Assembly: GCF_017654505.1 (NCBI RefSeq) | Contig: NC_054537.1 | Coordinates: 1,715,039-1,779,038, forward strand | Source of the DNA: Polyodon spathula | Taxonomy: Eukaryota; Chordata; Actinopteri; Acipenseriformes; Polyodontidae | Reading direction: 5' to 3' | DNA length: 64,000 bases | Part shown: in pieces, positions 20,085-32,374 of the stretch | Position numbering within the stretch: position 1 is the stretch's first letter | How the letters are laid out: each line of letters starts with the position of its first letter | Made by a program: the position numbers and the translations under genes | The notes under the pieces: model-generated | Told to the model about the DNA's origin: nothing | Database searches by the model: none | What the model saw: the letters and a program-made list of their open reading frames with translations, nothing else

Positions 20085-21770
20085 ATTAACAGGTAAGGAT
20101 TACATTCCCTTTAACAGGTAAGGGTTACATTCCCTTTAACAGGTACGGGCTACATTCCCTTTAATAGGTAAGGTTAACATTCCCTTTAACAGGTAATGGT
20201 TACATTCCTTTTAGCAGGTAAGGATTACATTCCTTTTAACAGGTAAGGGTTACATTCCTTTTAACAGGTAAGGATTACATTCCCTTTAACAAGTAAGGGC
20301 TACATTCCCTTTAACAGGTAAGGGCTACATTCCCTTTAACAGGTACAGGCTACATTCCCATTAACAGGTAAGGGCTACATTCCTTTTAACAGGTAAGGGT
20401 TACATTCCCTTTAACAGGTACGGGCTACATTCCCTTTAATAGGTAAGGTTTACATTCCCTTTAACAGGTAAGGGTTACATTCCTTTTAACAGGTAAGGAT
20501 TACATTCCCTTTAACAAGTAAGGGCTACATTCCCTTTAACAGGTAAGGGCTACATTCCCTTTAACAGGTACAGGCTACATTCCCATTAACAGGTAAGGGC
20601 TACATTCCTTTTAACAGGTAAGGATTACATTCCCTTTAACAGGTAAGGGTAACATTCCCTTTAACAGGTAAGGGCTACATTCCCTTTAACAGGTAAGGGC
20701 TACATTCCTTTTAACAGGTAAGGGCTACATTCCCTTTAACATGTACGGGCTACATTCCCATTAACAGGTAAGGGTTACATTCCCTTTAACAAGTAAGGAT
20801 TACATTCCCTTTAACAGGTAAGGGTTACATATTCCTTTAATAGGTAAGGGTCGCATTCCCTTTAACAGGTAAGGGTTACATTCCCTTTAACAGGTAAGGG
20901 TTACATTCCCTTTAATAGGTAAGGGTTACATTCCCTTTAACAGGTAAGGGTTACATTCCTTTTAACAGGTAAGGTTTACATTCCCTTTAACAGGTACGGG
21001 CTACATTCCCTTTAATAGGTAAGGTTTACATTCCCTTTAACAGGTAAGGGTTACATTCCTTTTAACAGGTAAGGATTACATTCCCTTTAACAAGTAAGGA
21101 CTACATTCCCTTTAACAGGTAAGGGCTACATTCCCTTTAACAGGTAAGGGCTACATTCCCTTTAACAGGTACAGGCTACATTCCCATTAAAAGGTAAGGG
21201 CTGCATTCCTTTTAACAGGTAAGGATTACATTCCCTTTAACAGGTAAGGGTAACATTCCCTTTAACAGGTAAGGGCTACATTCCTTTTAACAGGTAAGGG
21301 CTACATTCCCTTTAACATGTACGGGCTACATTCCCATTAACAGGTAAGGGCTACATTCCCTTTAACAGGTAAGGGTTACATTCCCTTTAACAAGTAAGGG
21401 TTACATATTCCTTTAATAGGTAAGGGTCGCATTCATTTTAACAGGTAAGGGTTACATTCCCTTTAACAGGTAAGGGTTACATTCCCTTTAATAGGTAAGG
21501 GTTACATTCCCTTTAACAGGAAAGATTTACACATTCCCTTTAACAGGTAAGGGTTACATATTCCTTTAATAGGTAAGGTTTATATTCCCTTTAACAGGTA
21601 AGGTTTACATTCCCTTTAACAGGTAAGGATTACATTCCCTTTAACAGGTAAGGGTTACATTCCCTTTAAGAGGTAAGGGCTACATTCCCTTCAACAGGTA
21701 AGGATTACATTCCCTTTAACAGGTAAGGATTACATTCCCTTTAACAGGTAAGGGTAACATATTCCTTTTA
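20085..21770. repeat. 25-bp minisatellite carrying splice-donor-like words, about 67 copies
   Basis: The unit is TACATTCCCTTTAACAGGTA followed by AGGGT or AGGGC. Every unit therefore holds CAGGTAAGG or a one-base variant, close to the vertebrate 5' splice-site consensus (CAG/GTAAGT), preceded by a short pyrimidine stretch. Larger blocks of 10 or more units are themselves duplicated (compare 20380-20700 with 20960-21300). Confidence 0.96.
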
Positions 21771-21784
21771 CACTGCTCTTATGG

Positions 21785-24700
21785 AGTAACAGGCAGTGCT
21801 GTGTGATACACTGTCATTGTGGATTCTGTTTGATAGAGGTGTAGCACAGTGCTGTGTGATACACTGTCATTGTGGATTCTGTTTGATAGAGGTGTAGAGG
21901 GCAGTGCTGTGTGATACACTGTCATTGTGGATTATGTTTGATAGAGGTGTAACAGGCAATGCTGTGTGATCCACTGTCATTGCGGATTCTGTTTGATAGA
22001 GGTGTAGAGGGCAGTGCTGTGTGGTACACTGTCATTGTAGATTCTGTTTGATAGAGGTGTAGACGGCAGTGCTGTGTGATACACTGTCATTGTGGATTCT
22101 GTTTGATAGAGGTGTAGAGGGCAGTGCTGTGTGATACATTGTCATTGTGGATTCTGTTTGATAGAGGTGTAGAGGGCAGTGCTGTGTGATACACTGTCAT
22201 TGTGGATTCTGTTTGATAGAGGTGTAGCAGGCAGTGCTGTGTGATACACTGTCATTGTGGATTCTGTTTGATAGAGGTGTAGCACAGTGCTGTGTGACAC
22301 ACTGTCATTGTGGATTCTGTTTGATAGAGGTGTAACAGGGAGTGCTGTATGATCCACTGTCATTGTGGATTCTGTTTGATAGAGGTGTAACAGGCAGTGC
22401 TGTGTGATACACTGTCATTGTGGATTCTGTTTGATAGAGGTGTAGCAGGCAGTGCTGTGTGATACACTGTCATTGTGGATTCTGTTTGATAGAGGTGTAA
22501 CAGGCAGTGCTGTGTGATACACTGTCATTGTGGATTCTGTTTGATAGAGGTGTAACAGGCAGTGCTGTGTGATACACTGTCATTGTGGATTCTGTTTGAT
22601 AGAGGTGTAGCAGGCAGTGCTGTGTGATACACTGTCATTGTGGATTCTGTTTGATAGAGGTGTAACAGGCAGTGCTGTGTGATACACTGTCATTGTGGAT
22701 TCTGTTTGATAGAGGTGTAGCAGGCAGTGCTGTGTGATACACTGTCATTGTGGATTCTGTTTGATAGAGGTGTAGCAGGCAGTGCTGTGTGATACACTGT
22801 CATTGTGGATTCTGTTTGATAGAGGTGTAACAGGCAGTGCTGTGTGATACACTGTCATTGTGGATTCTGTTTGATAGAGGTGTAACAGGCAGTGCTGTGT
22901 GATACACTGTCATTGTGGATTCTGTTTGATAGAGGTGTAACAGGCAGTGCTGTGTGATACACTGTCATTGTGGATTCTGTTTGATAGAGGTGTAACAGGC
23001 AGTGCTGTGTGATACACTGTCATTGTGGATTCTGTTTGATAGAGGTGTAACAGGCAGTGCTGTGTGATACACTGTCATTGTGGATTCTGTTTGATAGAGG
23101 TGTAGCAGGCAGTGCTGTGTGATACACTGTCATTGTGGATTCTGTTTGATAGAGGTGTAGCAGGCAGTGCTGTGTGATACACTGTCATTGTGGATTCTGT
23201 TTGATAGAGGTGTAGCAGGCAGTGCTGTGTGATACACTGTCATTGTGGATTCTGTTTGATAGAGGTGTAGCAGGCAGTGCTGTGTGATACACTGTCATTG
23301 TGGATTCTGTTTGATAGAGGTGTAGCAGGCAGTGCTGTGTGATACACTGTCATTGTGGATTCTGTTTGATAGAGGTGTAGCAGGCAGTGCTGTGTGATAC
23401 ACTGTCATTGTGGATTCTGTTTGATAGAGGTGTAGCAGGCAGTGCTGTGTGATACACTGTCATTGTGGATTCTGTTTGATAGAGGTGTAGCAGGCAGTGC
23501 TGTGTGATACACTGTCATTGTGGATTCTGTTTGATAGAGGTGTAGCAGGCAGTGCTGTGTGATACACTGTCATTGTGGATTCTGTTTGATAGAGGTGTAG
23601 CAGGCAGTGCTGTGTGATACACTGTCATTGTGGATTCTGTTTGATAGAGGTGTAACAGGCAGTGCTGTGTGATACACTGTCATTGTGGATTCTGTTTGAT
23701 AGAGGTGTAGCAGGCAGTGCTGTGTGATACACTGTCATTGTGGATTCTGTTTGATAGAGGTGTAGCAGGCAGTGCTGTGTGATACACTGTCATTGTGGAT
23801 TCTGTTTGATAGAGGTGTAGAGGGCAGTGCTGTGTGATACACTGTCATTGTGGATTCTGTTTGATAGAGGTGTAGAGGGCAGTGCTGTGTGATACACTGT
23901 CATTGTGGATTCTGTTTGATAGAGGTGTAGCAGGCAGTGCTGTGTGATACACTGTCATTGTGGATTCTGTTTGATAGAGGTGTAGCAGGCAGTGCTGTGT
24001 GATACACTGTCATTGTGGATTCTGTTTGATAGAGGTGTAACAGGCAGTGCTGTGTGATACACTGTCATTGTGGATTCTGTTTGATAGAGGTGTAGCAGGC
24101 AGTGCTGTGTGATACACTGTCATTGTGGATTCTGTTTGATAGAGGTGTAACAGGCAGTGCTGTGTGATACACTGTCATTGTGGATTCTGTTTGATAGAGG
24201 TGTAACAGGCAGTGCTGTGTGATACACTGTCATTGTGGATTCTGTTTGATAGAGGTGTAGCAGGCAGTGCTGTGTGATACACTGTCATTGTGGATTCTGT
24301 TTGATAGAGGTGTAGCAGGCAGTGCTGTGTGATACACTGTCATTGTGGATTCTGTTTGATAGAGGTGTAACAGGCAGTGCTGTGTGATACACTGTCATTG
24401 TGGATTCTGTTTGATAGAGGTGTAGCAGGCAGTGCTGTGTGATACACTGTCATTGTGGATTCTGTTTGATAGAGGTGTAGAGGGCAGTGCTGTGTGATAC
24501 ACTGTCATTGTGGATTCTGTTTGATAGAGGTGTAGAGGGCAGTGCTGTATGATACACTGTCATTGTGGATTCTGTTTGATAGAGGTGTAGAGGCAGTGCT
24601 GTGTGATACACTGTCATTGTGGATTCTGTTTGATAGAGGTGTAACAGGCAGTGCTGTGTGATACACTGTCATTGTGGATTCTGTTTGATAGAGGTGTAGA

Positions 24701-27700
24701 CAGGCAGTGCTGTGTGATACACTGTCATTGTGGATTCTGTTTGATAGAGGTGTAGCAGGCAGTGCTGTGTGATACACTGTCATTGTGGATTCTGTTTGAT
24801 AGAGGTGTAGCAGGCAGTGCTGTGTGATACACTGTCATTGTGGATTCTGTTTGATAGAGGTGTAGCAGGCAGTGCTGTGTGATACACTGTCATTGTGGAT
24901 TCTGTTTGATAGAGGTGTAGCAGGCAGTGCTGTGTGATACACTGTCATTGTGGATTCTGTTTGATAGAGGTGTAACAGGCAGTGCTGTGTGATACACTGT
25001 CATTGTGGATTCTGTTTGATAGAGGTGTAACAGGCAGTGCTGTGTGATACACTGTCATTGTGGATTCTGTTTGATAGAGGTGTAGCAGGCAGTGCTGTGT
25101 GATACACTGTCATTGTGGATTCTGTTTGATAGAGGTGTAGAGGGCAGTGCTGTGTGATACACTGTCATTGTGGATTCTGTTTGATAGAGGTGTAGCAGGC
25201 AGTGCTGTGTGATACACTGTCATTGTGGATTCTGTTTGATAGAGGTGTAGCAGGCAGTGCTGTGTGATACACTGTCATTGTGGATTCTGTTTGATAGAGG
25301 TGTAGCAGGCAGTGCTGTGTGATACACTGTCATTGTGGATTCTGTTTGATAGAGGTGTAGCAGGCAGTGCTGTGTGATACACTGTCATTGTGGATTCTGT
25401 TTGATAGAGGTGTAGCAGGCAGTGCTGTGTGATACACTGTCATTGTGGATTCTGTTTGATAGAGGTGTAGCAGGCAGTGCTGTGTGATACACTGTCATTG
25501 TGGATTCTGTTTGATAGAGGTGTAGCAGGCAGTGCTGTGTGATACACTGTCATTGTGGATTCTGTTTGATAGAGGTGTAGCAGGCAGTGCTGTGTGATAC
25601 ACTGTCATTGTGGATTCTGTTTGATAGAGGTGTAGCAGGCAGTGCTGTGTGATACACTGTCATTGTGGATTCTGTTTGATAGAGGTGTAGCAGGCAGTGC
25701 TGTGTGATACACTGTCATTGTGGATTCTGTTTGATAGAGGTGTAACAGGCAGTGCATGGTGATGATACCACTGTGTCGATCGTGCGGAGGATCTTTGAGT
25801 AGAGGGTGTGAGCAGGCAAGACAGTATGATGTGTGACGACGACTCTCATTGTGATTACTGTTTGAGTAGAGTTGTGTAGAAGCAGACTCGCTGGTGTGAT
25901 GTAACACTGTAATAGTGGATTCACTGTTTAGCAGTAGAGGTGTAACAGGCGTGCTGTTAAAACCCACTTGGTCATGTGATTCTGTTCGATCGAGTGGTTA
26001 GAACACTAGGCGTGTGAATTAAGGTCGTCATTCAGGGATGTGTGATACACTGTCATTGTGGATTCTGTTTGATAGAGGTGTAGCAGGCAGTGCTGTGTGA
26101 TACACTGTCATTGTGGATTCTGTTTGATAGAGGTGTAGAGGGCAGTGCTGTGTGATACACTGTCATTGTGGATTCTGTTTGATAGAGGTGTAGCAGGCAG
26201 TGCTGTGTGATACACTGTCATTGTGGATTCTGTTTGATAGAGGTGTAGCAGGCAGTGCTGTGTGATACACTGTCATTGTGGATTCTGTTTGATAGAGGTG
26301 TAACAGGCAGTGCTGTGTGATACACTGTCATTGTGGATTCTGTTTGATAGAGGTGTAGCAGGCAGTGCTGTGTGATACACTGTCATTGTGGATTCTGTTT
26401 GATAGAGGTGTAGAGGGCAGTGCTGTGTGATACACTGTCATTGTGGATTCTGTTTGATAGAGGTGTAGCAGGCAGTGCTGTGTGATACACTGTCATTGTG
26501 GATTCTGTTTGATAGAGGTGTAGAGGGCAGTGCTGTGTGATACACTGTCATTGTGGATTCTGTTTGATAGAGGTGTAGCAGGCAGTGCTGTGTGATACAC
26601 TGTCATTGTGGATTCTGTTTGATAGAGGTGTAACAGGCAGTGCTGTGTGATACACTGTCATTGTGGATTCTGTTTGATAGAGGTGTAACAGGCAGTGCTG
26701 TGTGATACACTGTCATTGTGGATTCTGTTTGATAGAGGTGTAGAGGGCAGTGCTGTGTGATACACTGTCATTGTGGATTCTGTTTGATAGAGGTGTAGAG
26801 GGCAGTGCTGTGTGATACACTGTCATTGTGGATTCTGTTTGATAGAGGTGTAGCAGGCAGTGCTGTGTGATACACTGTCATTGTGGATTCTGTTTGATAG
26901 AGGTGTAACAGGCAGTGCTGTGTGATACACTGTCATTGTGGATTCTGTTTGATAGAGGTGTAGCACAGTGCTGTGTGATACACTGTCATTGTGGATTCTG
27001 TTTGATAGAGGTGTAGAGGGCAGTGCTGTGTGATGTTTGATAGAGGTGTAGCAGGCAGTGCTGTGTGATACACTGTCATTGTGTATTCTGTTTGATAGAG
27101 GTGTAGCAGGCAGTGCTGTGTGATACACTGTCATTGTGGATTCTGTTTGATAGAGGTGTAGCAGGCAGTGCTGTGTGATACACTGTCATTGTGGATTCTG
27201 TTTGATAGAGGTGTAGCAGGCAGTGCTGTGTGATACACTGTCATTGTGGATTCTGTTTGATAGAGGTGTAGAGGGCAGTGCTGTGTGATACACTGTCATT
27301 GTGGATTCTGTTTGATAGAGGTGTAGAGGGCAGTGCTGTGTGATACACTGTCATTGTGGATTCTGTTTGATAGAGGTGTAGCAGGCAGTGCTGTGTGATA
27401 CACTGTCATTGTGGATTCTGTTTGATAGAGGTGTAGCACAGTGCTGTGTGATACACTGTCATTGTGGATTCTGTTTGATAGAGGTGTAGCACAGTGCTGT
27501 GTGATACAGTGTCATTGTGGATTCTGTTTGATAGAGGTGTAGCACAGTGCTGTGTGATACACTGTCATTGTGGATTCTGTTTGATAGAGGTGTAGCAGGC
27601 AGTGCTGTGTGATACACTGTCATTGTGGATTCTGTTTGATAGAGGTGTAGCAGGCAGTGCTGTGTGATACACTGTCATTGTGGATTCTGTTTGATAGAGG

Positions 27701-28120
27701 TGTAGCAGGCAGTGCTGTGTGATACACTGTCATTGTGGATTCTGTTTGATAGAGGTGTAGCAGGCAGTGCTGTGTGATACACTGTCATTGTGGATTCTGT
27801 TTGATAGAGGTGTAGAGGGCAGTGCTGTGTGATACACTGTCATTGTGGATTCTGTTTAATAGAGGTGTAGCAGGCAGTGCTTTGTGATACACTGTCATTG
27901 TGGATTCTGTTTAATAGAGGTGTAGAGGGCAGTGCTGTGTGATACACTGTCATTGTGGATTCTGTTTGATAGAGGTGTAGCAGGCAGTGCTGTGTGATAC
28001 ACTGTCATTGTGGATTCTGTTTGATAGAGGTGTAGAGGGCAGTGCTGTGTGATAAACTGTCATTGTGGATTCTCTTTGATAGAGGTGTAGCGGGCAGTGT
28101 TATGTGATATGCTGACATTA
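21785..28120. repeat. 55-bp minisatellite, about 115 copies
   Basis: The unit contains GATACACTGTCATTGTGGAT and TCTGTTTGATAGAGGTGTAG. Copies in the middle are nearly identical and differ mainly at GTAGCAGG / GTAACAGG / GTAGAGGG. Edge copies are more diverged. A scrambled block at 25755-26039 interrupts the array. Minus-strand frames within it (for example 24505-24783) come from local frame coincidence. Confidence 0.98.
25755..26039. other. Scrambled block inside the 55-bp array
   Basis: Within an otherwise homogeneous array about five units are heavily altered by small insertions and substitutions (for example CATGGTGATGATACCACTGT). Recognisable words remain in order. The pattern looks like poor long-read consensus rather than natural divergence; see findings. 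Confidence 0.7.
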
Positions 28121-28199
28121 CGGATTCTGTCCTGTCCCATCAGTAAAGTCCAGTAAGGTTAAAAACTCTAAAGCCATGAATGCAGACGAGTCTGGCTCT

Positions 28200-28500
28200 T
28201 TTGCATTGTGGTTAAGATGCTCACTGGCGATGTGTAGGGTCAGCAGTTCACACCCAGCCTCCTCCCTGTCACAATTGAACCAATGCTTCTTTATGATTTT
28301 CTGACAATTTGCTTTAAGTTTAACAGGGATAGAAATAAGACTCCTATTGCATAGCAGTTTCACCCACTCCAGGTTTAGGTACGAGCTTGATCAGCCACAA
28401 TGTGTAGATATCAAGCTCATTATTAAACTGGCAGTAGAACCAGGAATGAATTGAACTGCTATGCAATGGGAGCCTTATTTCCACCCCCCATTTAAACTTG
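28200..28500. mobile_element. tRNA-like SINE fragment facing an inverted copy of its tail
   Basis: On the plus strand TTGTGGTTAAGATGCTCAC (about 28206) and CAGTTCACACCC (about 28243) resemble the A and B boxes of a tRNA-derived promoter. Downstream, AAATAAGACTCCTATTGCAT (28332) recurs in inverted form at 28447-28475 (complement of AAATAAGGCTCCCATTGCAT), and AGCTTGATCAGCCACAATGT / ATATCAAGCTC also pair. So two related SINE-type tails face each other. Family name not assigned. Confidence 0.45.
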
Positions 28501-28695
28501 TAAGAAATGTATTAACAATGTAATCTGTGTATGTTCATGTAACTATAATTGCTATCCAGCTTTGGTGTGAAGTGGTGACATTTCATTTTTAAAATGTGTA
28601 AGCTAGGAAGTGTTTTTTTATTACAGTTTCAATAGCAAAGCGGTTCAGCAGTCCAGGTGACGCAGTGGAAATACATGAGCTTAGGAGATCAACTG
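28501..28695. other. No feature seen
   Basis: Short AT-rich spacer before the next array. Confidence 0.4.
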
Positions 28696-31275
28696 CTGCT
28701 CCTCAGTGGACCTGGTTCAGGGAGAAGGGGTTGTGAGGGGGAAGTGACCCTCGGTGGACCTGGTTCAGGGAGAAGAAGTTGTGAGGGGGAAGTGACCCTC
28801 GGTGGACCTGGTTCAGGGAGAAGGAGTTGTGAGGGGGAAGTGACCCTCGGTGGACCTGGTTCAAGGAGAAGGAGTTGTGAGGGGGAAGTGACCCTCGGTG
28901 GACCTGGTTCAGGGAGAAGGAGTTGTGAGGGGGAAGTGACCCTCGGTGGACCTGGTTCAGGGAGAAGGAGTTGTGAGGGGGAAGTGACCCTCGGTGGACC
29001 TGGTTCAGGGAGAAGGAGTTGTGAGGGGGAAGTGACCCTCGGTGGACCTGGTTCAGGGAGAAGGAGTTGTGAGGGGGAAGTGACCCTCGGTGGACCTGGT
29101 TCAGGGAGAAGGAGTTGTGAGGGGGAAGTGACCCTCGGTGGACCTGGTTCAGGGAGAAGGAGTTGTGACCCTCGGTGGACCTGGTTCAGGGAGAAGGAGT
29201 TGTGAGGGGGAAGTGACCCTCGGTGGACCTGGTTCAGGGAGAAGGAGTTGTGAGGGGGAAGTGACCCTCGGTGGACCTGGTTCAGGGAGAAGGAGTTGTG
29301 AGGGGGAAGTGACCCTCGGTGGACCTGGTTCAGGGAGAAGGAGTTGTGAGGGGGAAGTGACCCTCGGTGGACCTGGTTCAGGGAGAAGGAGTTGTGAGGG
29401 GGAAGTGAAGTGACCCTCGGTGGACCTGGTTCAGGGAGAAGGAGTTGTGAGGGGGAAGTGACCCTCGGTGGACCTGGTTCAGGGAGAAGGAGTTGTGAGG
29501 GGGAAGTGACCCTCGGTGGACCTGGTTCAGGGAGAAGGAGTTGTGAGGGGGAAGTGACCCTCGGTGGACCTGGTTCAGGGAGAAGGAGTTGTGATGGGGA
29601 AGTGACCCTCGGTGGACCTGGTTCAGGGAGAAGGAGTTGTGGGGGGGAAGTGACCCTCGGTGGACCTGGTTCAGGGAGAAGGAGTTGTGAGGGGGAAGTG
29701 ACCCTCGGTGGACATGGTTCAGGGAGAAGGAGTTGTTATGGGGAAGTGACCCTCGGTGGACCTGGTTCAGGGAGAAGGAGTTGTGGGGGGGAAGTGACCC
29801 TCGGTGGACCTGGTTCAGGGAGAAGGGGTTGTGAGGGGGAAGTGACCCTCGGTGGACCTGGTTCAGGGAGAAGGAGTTGTTATGGGGAAGTGACCCTCGG
29901 TGGACCTGGTTCAGGGAGAAGGAGTTGTGGGGGGGAAGTGACCCTCGGTGGACCTGGTTCAGGGAGAAGGAGTTGTGAGGGGGAAGTGACCCTCGGTGGA
30001 CATGGTTCAGGGAGAAGGAGTTGTTATGGGGAAGTGACCCTCGGTGGACCTGGTTCAGGGAGAAGGAGTTGTGAGGGGGAAGTGACCCTCGGTGGGCCTG
30101 GTTCAGGGAGAAGGGGTTGTGAGGGGGAAGTGACCCTCGGTGGACCTGGTTCAGGGAGAAGGAGTTGTTATGGGGAAGTGACCCTCGGTGGACCTGGTTC
30201 AGGGAGAAGGAGTTGTGAGGGGGAAGTGACCCTCGGTGGGCCTGGTTCAGGGAGAAGGAGTTGTGAGGGGGAAGTGACCCTCGGTGGACCTGGTTCAGGG
30301 AGAAGGAGTTGTTATGGGGAAGTGACCCTCGGTGGACCTGGTTCAGGGAGAAGGAGTTGTGGGGGGGAAGTGACCCTCGGTGGACCTGGTTCAGGGAGAA
30401 GGAGTTGTGAGGGGGAAGTGACCCTCGGTGGACCTGGTTCAGGGAGAAGGAGTTGTGAGGGGGAAGTGACCCTCGGTGGACCTGGTTCAGGGAGAAGGAG
30501 TTGTGAGGGGGAAGTGACCCTCGGTGGACCTGGTTCAGGGAGAAGGAGTTGTGAGGGGGAAGTGACCCTCGGTGGACCTGGTTCAGGGAGAAGGAGTTGT
30601 GAGGGGGAAGTGACCCTCGGTGGACCTGGTTCAGGGAGAAGGAGTTGTGAGGGGGAAGTGACCCTCGGTGGACATGGTTCAGGGAGAAGGAGTTGTTATG
30701 GGGAAGTGACCCTTGGTGGACCTGGTTCAGGGAGAAGGAGTTGTGAGGGGGAAGTGACCCTCGGTGGACCTGGTTCAGGGAGAAGGGGTTGTGAGGGGGA
30801 AGTGACCCTCGGTGGACATGGTTCAGGGAGAAGGAGTTGTTATGGGGAAGTGACCCTCGGTGGACCTGGTTCAGGGAGAAGGAGTTGTGAGGGGGAAGTG
30901 ACCCTCGGTGGACCTGGTTCAGGGAGAAGGAGTTGTGAGGGGGAAGTGACCCTCGGTGGGCATGGTTCAGGGAGAAGGAGTTGTGAGGGGGAAGTGACCC
31001 TCGGTGGACCTGGTTCAGGGAGAAGGAGTTGTGAGGGGGAAGTGACCCTCGGTGGACCTGGTTCAGGGAGAAGGAGTTGTGAGGGGGAAGTGACCCTCGG
31101 TGGACCTGGTTCAGGGAGAAGGAGCTGTGAGGGGGAAGTGACCCTCGGTGGACCTGGTTCAGGGAGAAGGAGCTGTGAGGGGGAAGTGACCCTCGGTGGA
31201 CCTGGTTCAGGGAGAAGGAGCTGTGAGGGGGAAGTGACCCTCGGTGGACCTGGTTCAGGGAGAAGGAGCTGTGAC
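28696..31275. repeat. 48-bp minisatellite, about 54 copies
   Basis: The unit contains GGACCTGGTTCAGGGAGAAG and GGGGAAGTGACCCTCGGT. Because 48 is a multiple of three, long frames stay open: plus 28657-29205 and 29410-31290 (16-residue unit TLGGPGSGRRSCEGEV) and minus 29378-31282 (unit with NSFSLNQVHRGSLPPH). There is no start context, domain or splice evidence, so I do not call a gene. Length changes (a shorter unit at 29161, an added AGTGA at 29405) break the plus frame. Confidence 0.97.
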
Positions 31276-31289
31276 AGAACAAAATATTA

Positions 31290-32039
31290 GAAAACAGTTT
31301 AATAATCCGGGCATGCCGTGTGCCATTCTGCCTAAGATCAATGGATCCTGTGGTGTATCACTTTTCACTGCTTCCTCTGCACTGCCTGGTGTTGAAAATC
31401 TGTTAAGAGAATTATAGAGGCAGCCAATACTGAGCTAATGTCATCCCACCGTTTACAATAGCGTTTGCTACCTGCTGTAATATTGTTTTACACGAAGTAA
31501 TATTGCGATCAGACAGGAATATCCCAGTAAATTACTTTTTCTGTCTGACACGTAAGATTTGGTCTGGGTAGGGTTATGTACTGGGAGTCTATTTCAAAGT
31601 CATTTTCAAAGAGCCTAATAAATGTTTAAACTTTCAGATGCCTCTCAATGGAACAGACCCAGTATTTTCTCTGGCCTGTGACCTGCTCATTGATGGATGT
31701 AAAATTGACTTGTAAAATAACATGGTCCGTGACCTGCTTTGCAGCTGATGCAGGTGGATTTTTTGCTTTTGTGCGAACGTTAACACTCACAGGCAAAACA
31801 ACTGCCGTGGATAATAATGGCATGGTTCAGTTACTGTTTTTGCCGACTGTGATGTTCTGTTTATTTTAAGTTGTTGGAGCAGCAAGAGAAACAACAAGAA
31901 AATAATGATTACCCATTATTGTATTTACAACACACCGTGGATATGGAAACTGTATTTATCCACTGGGAGGCAACCTCGAATTTTCATGGATGTCATGTGT
32001 TGATTTACTCTTTCTGGAGTACTGACTCCATAAGTTATT
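31290..32039. other. No gene seen
   Basis: Unique-looking sequence with a pair of short overlapping frames at 31626-31869 on both strands, without domains. Confidence 0.4.
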
Positions 32040-32041
32040 AT

Positions 32042-32126
<85 letters not shown>

Positions 32127-32180
32127 TTTTATATAACTTATATAGTCAAGAGTTCTATATATATATATATATATATAATA
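32040..32180. repeat. (TA)n microsatellite, interrupted
   Basis: Two TA runs separated by ATCATTTTATATAACTTATA-type sequence near 32125-32155. Confidence 0.97.
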
Positions 32181-32305
32181 AATAAATGTGACATCACCTG
32201 TTTGTGGTTACATCCAGGAAAAAAGATATCCACAACCGGTGGTACGACCTGGTTTGCACGAGATACCTACCTCGTTGCTGGACCAAACGTGCTCTATGGA
32301 TGGAG

Positions 32306-32366
<61 letters not shown>
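32306..32366. repeat. 61-base C run
   Basis: An uninterrupted run of 61 C. It begins right where the minus-strand Tc1-type transposase frame, coming from 32375, loses its identity. It would form G-quadruplex structures on the minus strand and is a likely site of length error. Confidence 0.95.
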
Positions 32367-32374
32367 ATGAGGAA

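Noticed and set aside
20085..21770. Row of real exon ends
   Set aside because: The donor-like words sit in 25-bp tandem units with no exons between them; recorded as a repeat with an interesting motif instead.
29410..31290. 626-residue plus frame and 634-residue minus frame as genes
   Set aside because: Both exist because the 48-bp unit is a multiple of three; there is no domain, start context or selection signal visible.
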